From positions 35,793 through 99,792 of the forward strand of contig JAZSEL010000119.1 of NCBI GenBank assembly GCA_045531685.1: a stretch of 64,000 nucleotides of DNA. The letters run 5' to 3'. Position numbers and translations under genes: made by a program. The stretch comes from RGIG8767 sp045531685 (GTDB lineage Bacteria > Bacillota > Clostridia > Lachnospirales > Lachnospiraceae). Positions 60,586-64,000 of the stretch are shown here, piece after piece (position 1 is the stretch's first letter; each line of letters begins with the position of its first letter). The notes under the pieces were generated by a model. It worked only from the letters and a program-made list of their open reading frames with translations. It did not search any database and had not been told where the DNA came from.

Positions 60586-62811
60586 TTAGTATGGACTTAC
60601 CGGATCAACATCAAACTGAATGGCGATATCCTTTGTTGTATGATATTCAAACTGCTCTTCCAATAAATCCTTTATCCGAATCAAATTTTCTTCCTTTTTT
60701 GATTTTATCATAAAAACTTCCCGATAAATATCATTAATCTTACGGATACCCGCAGGCGCAGGTCCCACTACCGTACAATCCCAACCGCTTTCCTTAAGCT
60801 TTCCTGCCAAAACAGATGCTGTCTTTATGACAGCTTCTTCCTCTTTCCCCGTAAGCATTACCGCTAACATATGGCATACCGGCGGATATAAAGAAAAACT
60901 CCGGTACAGTATCTCTTCCTCAAAAAAACTTTCATAGTCCTGATTGGCTGCATGTACAATACTGTAATGCTCCGGCTGGTAGGATTGAATCACAACTTCC
61001 CCTGCACTCTTTCCTCTGCCGGCTCTTCCCGCCGCCTGGGTAAGAAGTGCAAAAGTTCTCTCCCCGGCACGGTAATCATTGGCAGCCAGGGAAAGGTCTG
61101 CAGCAATAATTCCCATAAGGGTAACATTCGGGAAATCATGTCCCTTAACAATCATCTGGGTTCCCACGAGTACATCTGCCTCTCCCTCATTAAAGGCGGA
61201 CAGAATCTTTTCGTAGCTGTCCTTTTTCTTTGTGGTGTCCCCATCCATACGCAGTACTTTAATTCCCGGAAAAAGCTGGTACAGCTGTTCCTCTATCTGC
61301 TCCGTTCCTGCCCGGAAACCTAACAAATACTTCGATGAGCATTCCGGGCAAACCGGTGGCTTACTCACTTCATACCCGCAATAATGGCACACTAACTTAC
61401 CATTTTTATGCTCCGATAAAGAAATGTCACAATGCGGACACTTCATCACATGGCCACAGCTTCTGCAAGACACAAATCCGGCATAGCCTCTTCTGTTTAA
61501 AAACAGCATAACCTGCTCTTTTTTATCCAATCTGTCCTGAATCAGCTCCTGCAATTTTCTTGAAAAAATAGAGCGGTTGCCTTCCCGCAATTCTTGACGC
61601 AAATCCACCGTATGGACCATCGGAAGTTCCCTTCCCTCCACACGTTCTTTCATGGTGTATAATTTATACGTTCCTTCTTTTGCCTTAAAATAAGCATCCA
61701 TAGAAGGGGTTGCAGAACCTAGCACCACACTTGCGCCGCATAAACGTGCAAGTTCGATTGCCGTCTCCCTTGCATGATACTTTGGCATCCCTTCACTTTT
61801 ATAACTGTTTTCGTGCTCTTCGTCAATAATGATAAGACCTAGGTTTTGGAATGGGGTAAACAATGCAGACCTTGGTCCAATCATAACATCCAGTTCTCCC
61901 TGTTTTGCCCGTTCGAACTGGTCATATTTTTCCCCATAGGAAAGAGTGGAATTTACAATCGAAACCCTGTTTCCAAAATGATGATAAAACCGAAGCACTG
62001 TCTGGTACGTAAGTGCGATTTCGGGAATCAGAAAAATTGCCTGCTTTCCACTTGCTACCACTTCCTTAATCATGCGGATATATACTTCTGTCTTACCGCT
62101 TCCTGTCACGCCGTGTAACAGATATGTCCCACGGATACCTTCTTTGTATTCCCTGCAAAAATCATCCACAATCTGCTTTTGCACAGGAAGCAATTCCTTG
62201 TCCGCTTCCTTACTTTTTTCTATGATAATGGGATTGCGGAAATAGTCCTGGGCTTCTACCGTAAGTATCCCCATCTCCTGAAGCTTATTCAATGTCTGCA
62301 TGGAAACATTTAATTTCCCACGCACCAATTGATAATCCAGTATCTCTTCCTTTATTAATTCTTCCAAAATGCGTACTCTGGCTTTCTGCTTTTTGCGGAT
62401 ACACTCCGCAAGAACCTCTTTTGCCGTTTCCTTATTACAAGCAAGCGAAATGGTCTTTTTCTCAATGGGCTTTACTGTCTTTTTCATGGGCAAAACTACC
62501 TTGAGCGCCTGAATCATGGTGGAGCCGTAATGCTCCTTAATCCAGGACGCCAGCTGCATCATCCGCCCTTCCACATCATCTTGTTTAATAACTATCTCTT
62601 CAATTTCTTTTATTTTTTCTTCGTCAAAATCTACCGTATCCTGTAAGGAGACCACATACCCCTTTACTAATTTATTGCCTCTTCCAAAGGGTACCAGCAC
62701 ACCGGTTCCGACGGCAATGTCTGCTTGCATGCTTTCCTTTATTCTGTACGAAAAAGGGCGGTCCACACTTTCATGGGAGATATCTACGATAATTCCTGCA
62801 AATTTTGGCAT
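60586..62811 (-). CDS. priA: primosomal helicase PriA
   Basis: 741 residues. DNA-binding N-domain, GVTGSGKTEVYIRM (Walker A), IDEEHENSYK, zinc knuckles CRSCGHVMKCPHC/CHYCGYEVSKPPVC, and helicase VI GRAGRG. Restarts stalled forks. Confidence 0.96.
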   Translation of the reverse strand: MPKFAGIIVDISHESVDRPFSYRIKESMQADIAVGTGVLVPFGRGNKLVKGYVVSLQDTVDFDEEKIKEIEEIVIKQDDVEGRMMQLASWIKEHYGSTMIQALKVVLPMKKTVKPIEKKTISLACNKETAKEVLAECIRKKQKARVRILEELIKEEILDYQLVRGKLNVSMQTLNKLQEMGILTVEAQDYFRNPIIIEKSKEADKELLPVQKQIVDDFCREYKEGIRGTYLLHGVTGSGKTEVYIRMIKEVVASGKQAIFLIPEIALTYQTVLRFYHHFGNRVSIVNSTLSYGEKYDQFERAKQGELDVMIGPRSALFTPFQNLGLIIIDEEHENSYKSEGMPKYHARETAIELARLCGASVVLGSATPSMDAYFKAKEGTYKLYTMKERVEGRELPMVHTVDLRQELREGNRSIFSRKLQELIQDRLDKKEQVMLFLNRRGYAGFVSCRSCGHVMKCPHCDISLSEHKNGKLVCHYCGYEVSKPPVCPECSSKYLLGFRAGTEQIEEQLYQLFPGIKVLRMDGDTTKKKDSYEKILSAFNEGEADVLVGTQMIVKGHDFPNVTLMGIIAADLSLAANDYRAGERTFALLTQAAGRAGRGKSAGEVVIQSYQPEHYSIVHAANQDYESFFEEEILYRSFSLYPPVCHMLAVMLTGKEEEAVIKTASVLAGKLKESGWDCTVVGPAPAGIRKINDIYREVFMIKSKKEENLIRIKDLLEEQFEYHTTKDIAIQFDVDPVSPY

Positions 62812-62827
62812 CCTATCCCCTATTGTG

Positions 62828-64000
62828 CTATATAGTAATATTTTCTTCTTTCAAAATTTCCTGAATCAGGACTCTCTCATCCATTGGGTATTTTACCCCT
62901 TTGATTTCCTGATAGTCTTCATGACCTTTTCCGGCAAGAACAATAATGTCACCCGGCTGTCCGTTTACAATGGCATAACGGATGGCTTCCTTTCGGTCTT
63001 CAATCTTGATATACTCTCCGTCCGTCCTTTTCATACCGGTTTCAATATCATTCATAATCTCAGCCGGCTCTTCAAAACGCGGATTATCCGATGTAATAAT
63101 CGTCAAGTCTGCCAGCTTACCACTCACTTCACCCATTTCATAACGGCGGAGCTTAGAACGGTTACCACCGCATCCGAATACGGACACCAAACGGTTTGGC
63201 TCATATTCCTTTAAGGTACCAAGAAGACTTTCCAGTGCCATGGCATTGTGGGCATAATCAATCATAAGCGTAAACTCATTGCTTACCTTCACAAGTTCAA
63301 TTCTACCCTTTACACTTGCCTGCATAAGTGCCTTACCCACTGCCTCTTTTCCTGCCCCAAACTGGTCGCAGATAGCAATGGCTGTTAGTGCATTATAAAC
63401 ACTGAATCTGCCCGGTGTCGGAATCTCCACCTGCATATTGGTTTTTCCTTTTACCGTAAAAGAAACACCGATATGTCCGTTTTCCCTGACAAGTTCCATA
63501 TCCTCAGCCTTGTAATCGGCTTCGTTTGTAAGACCATAGGTAAGAATTTCACAAGTATGGTCCTTAATCACCTCTTTGTAATGCTTATCATCACAATTTA
63601 CAATACCTGTTTTACACTGTTTAAATAAAAGTCCCTTGCACTCCATATAGTGTTCAAAACTGTCATGCTCATTCGGTCCGATATGGTCAGGCTCCAAATT
63701 GGTAAAAATACCGTAGTCAAAAACAAAGCCCTGTGTTCTATGGAGCATAAGTCCTTGAGAGGACACTTCCATAACCACACTGTCAAGACCGGCTTCTACC
63801 ATCTTAGCAAAAGTCTCTTGCAAAATATAGGATTCCGGCGTGGTGTTATTGGCAGGAATCTTCTCGTCTCCAATAATGGTTTCGATGGTTCCGATAAGCC
63901 CCACTTTTCTGCCTGTCTGCTCTAAGATTGATTTTACCAGATAAGTAGTCGTTGTCTTACCCTTTGTACCCGTAATACCGATTACCTGTAATTTGTCCGC
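62828..64000 (-). CDS. murE: UDP-MurNAc-tripeptide synthetase MurE (N-terminus cut by window edge)
   Basis: Reads at least 390 residues on the reverse strand. GITGTKGKTTTTYL is the P-loop, TTPESYILQETF follows, and TSDNPRFEEP (DNPR) marks the meso-diaminopimelate type. Located outside the dcw cluster, at the priA end of the housekeeping set. Confidence 0.95.
   Translation of the reverse strand, partial: ADKLQVIGITGTKGKTTTTYLVKSILEQTGRKVGLIGTIETIIGDEKIPANNTTPESYILQETFAKMVEAGLDSVVMEVSSQGLMLHRTQGFVFDYGIFTNLEPDHIGPNEHDSFEHYMECKGLLFKQCKTGIVNCDDKHYKEVIKDHTCEILTYGLTNEADYKAEDMELVRENGHIGVSFTVKGKTNMQVEIPTPGRFSVYNALTAIAICDQFGAGKEAVGKALMQASVKGRIELVKVSNEFTLMIDYAHNAMALESLLGTLKEYEPNRLVSVFGCGGNRSKLRRYEMGEVSGKLADLTIITSDNPRFEEPAEIMNDIETGMKRTDGEYIKIEDRKEAIRYAIVNGQPGDIIVLAGKGHEDYQEIKGVKYPMDERVLIQEILKEENITI

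Overview
The window reads as a chromosomal segment of an anaerobic, endospore-forming Gram-positive bacterium of the Clostridia, most probably Lachnospiraceae. The reasons are a division/cell-wall cluster fused to spoIIGA-sigE-sigG, a DUF5688 protein, FprA plus rubredoxin plus a 2-oxoacid:ferredoxin oxidoreductase, a GlpP/GlpK glycerol operon with an FAD oxidoreductase and DUF1667 partner, and the murE-priA-def-fmt-rsmB-rlmN-prpC-prkC-rsgA order. Family placement is inference; no rRNA is present. Almost every gene is on the minus strand.

Layout. 1-4.4 kb: redox genes (oxidoreductase alpha subunit cut by the window edge, gamma/delta fusion, a small rubredoxin, FprA) and a mini-protein resembling part of a sodium-pump decarboxylase beta subunit. 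4.6-12.9 kb: gdhA, an SH3 surface protein, tRNA-Arg(CCG), a DUF5688 protein, efp, aroQ-aroK-aroE, a YqeG phosphatase, nrdR. 12.9-17.2 kb: a perfect 40-bp inverted repeat, then ylmC, sigG, an ECF S component and a DUF4430 lipid-free exported protein under a cobalamin riboswitch, and sigE-spoIIGA with Spo0A-like boxes. 17.4-37.5 kb: the dcw cluster, in transcription order mraZ, rsmH, ftsL, ftsI/pbpB, spoVD (interrupted), murD, ftsW/spoVE, murA, divIB, ftsZ. 37.5-43 kb: a GH95 alpha-fucosidase, ychF and a plus-strand EAL protein. 43-52.2 kb: a maltodextrin system (GH133, pullulanase, MalG, MalF, MalE) with a divergent LacI-type regulator. 52.2-64 kb: the prkC/priA/murE housekeeping group, murE cut by the right edge.

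Main discovery. The second penicillin-binding protein of the dcw cluster, SpoVD by position, is split by a 7,930-bp element bounded by a 10-bp direct repeat (ATTCCTGTAA on the coding strand). The 5' part (31985-33135) and 3' part (23412-24054) join exactly in frame across one repeat copy into a 597-residue protein; the junction falls inside the SxN active-site motif (Ser-Cys-Asn). Next to the left repeat the element carries a large serine recombinase, preceded by a 43-residue ORF that could be a directionality factor, and its cargo is a whole glycerol operon (glpP, glpK, glpA-like dehydrogenase, FAD oxidoreductase, DUF1667). This has the architecture of the skin/sigK intervening sequences that are excised in the sporulating mother cell, but in a cell-wall synthase gene and with metabolic instead of phage cargo. 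I do not know of a described spoVD example; excision during sporulation is inference and is directly testable from junction reads.
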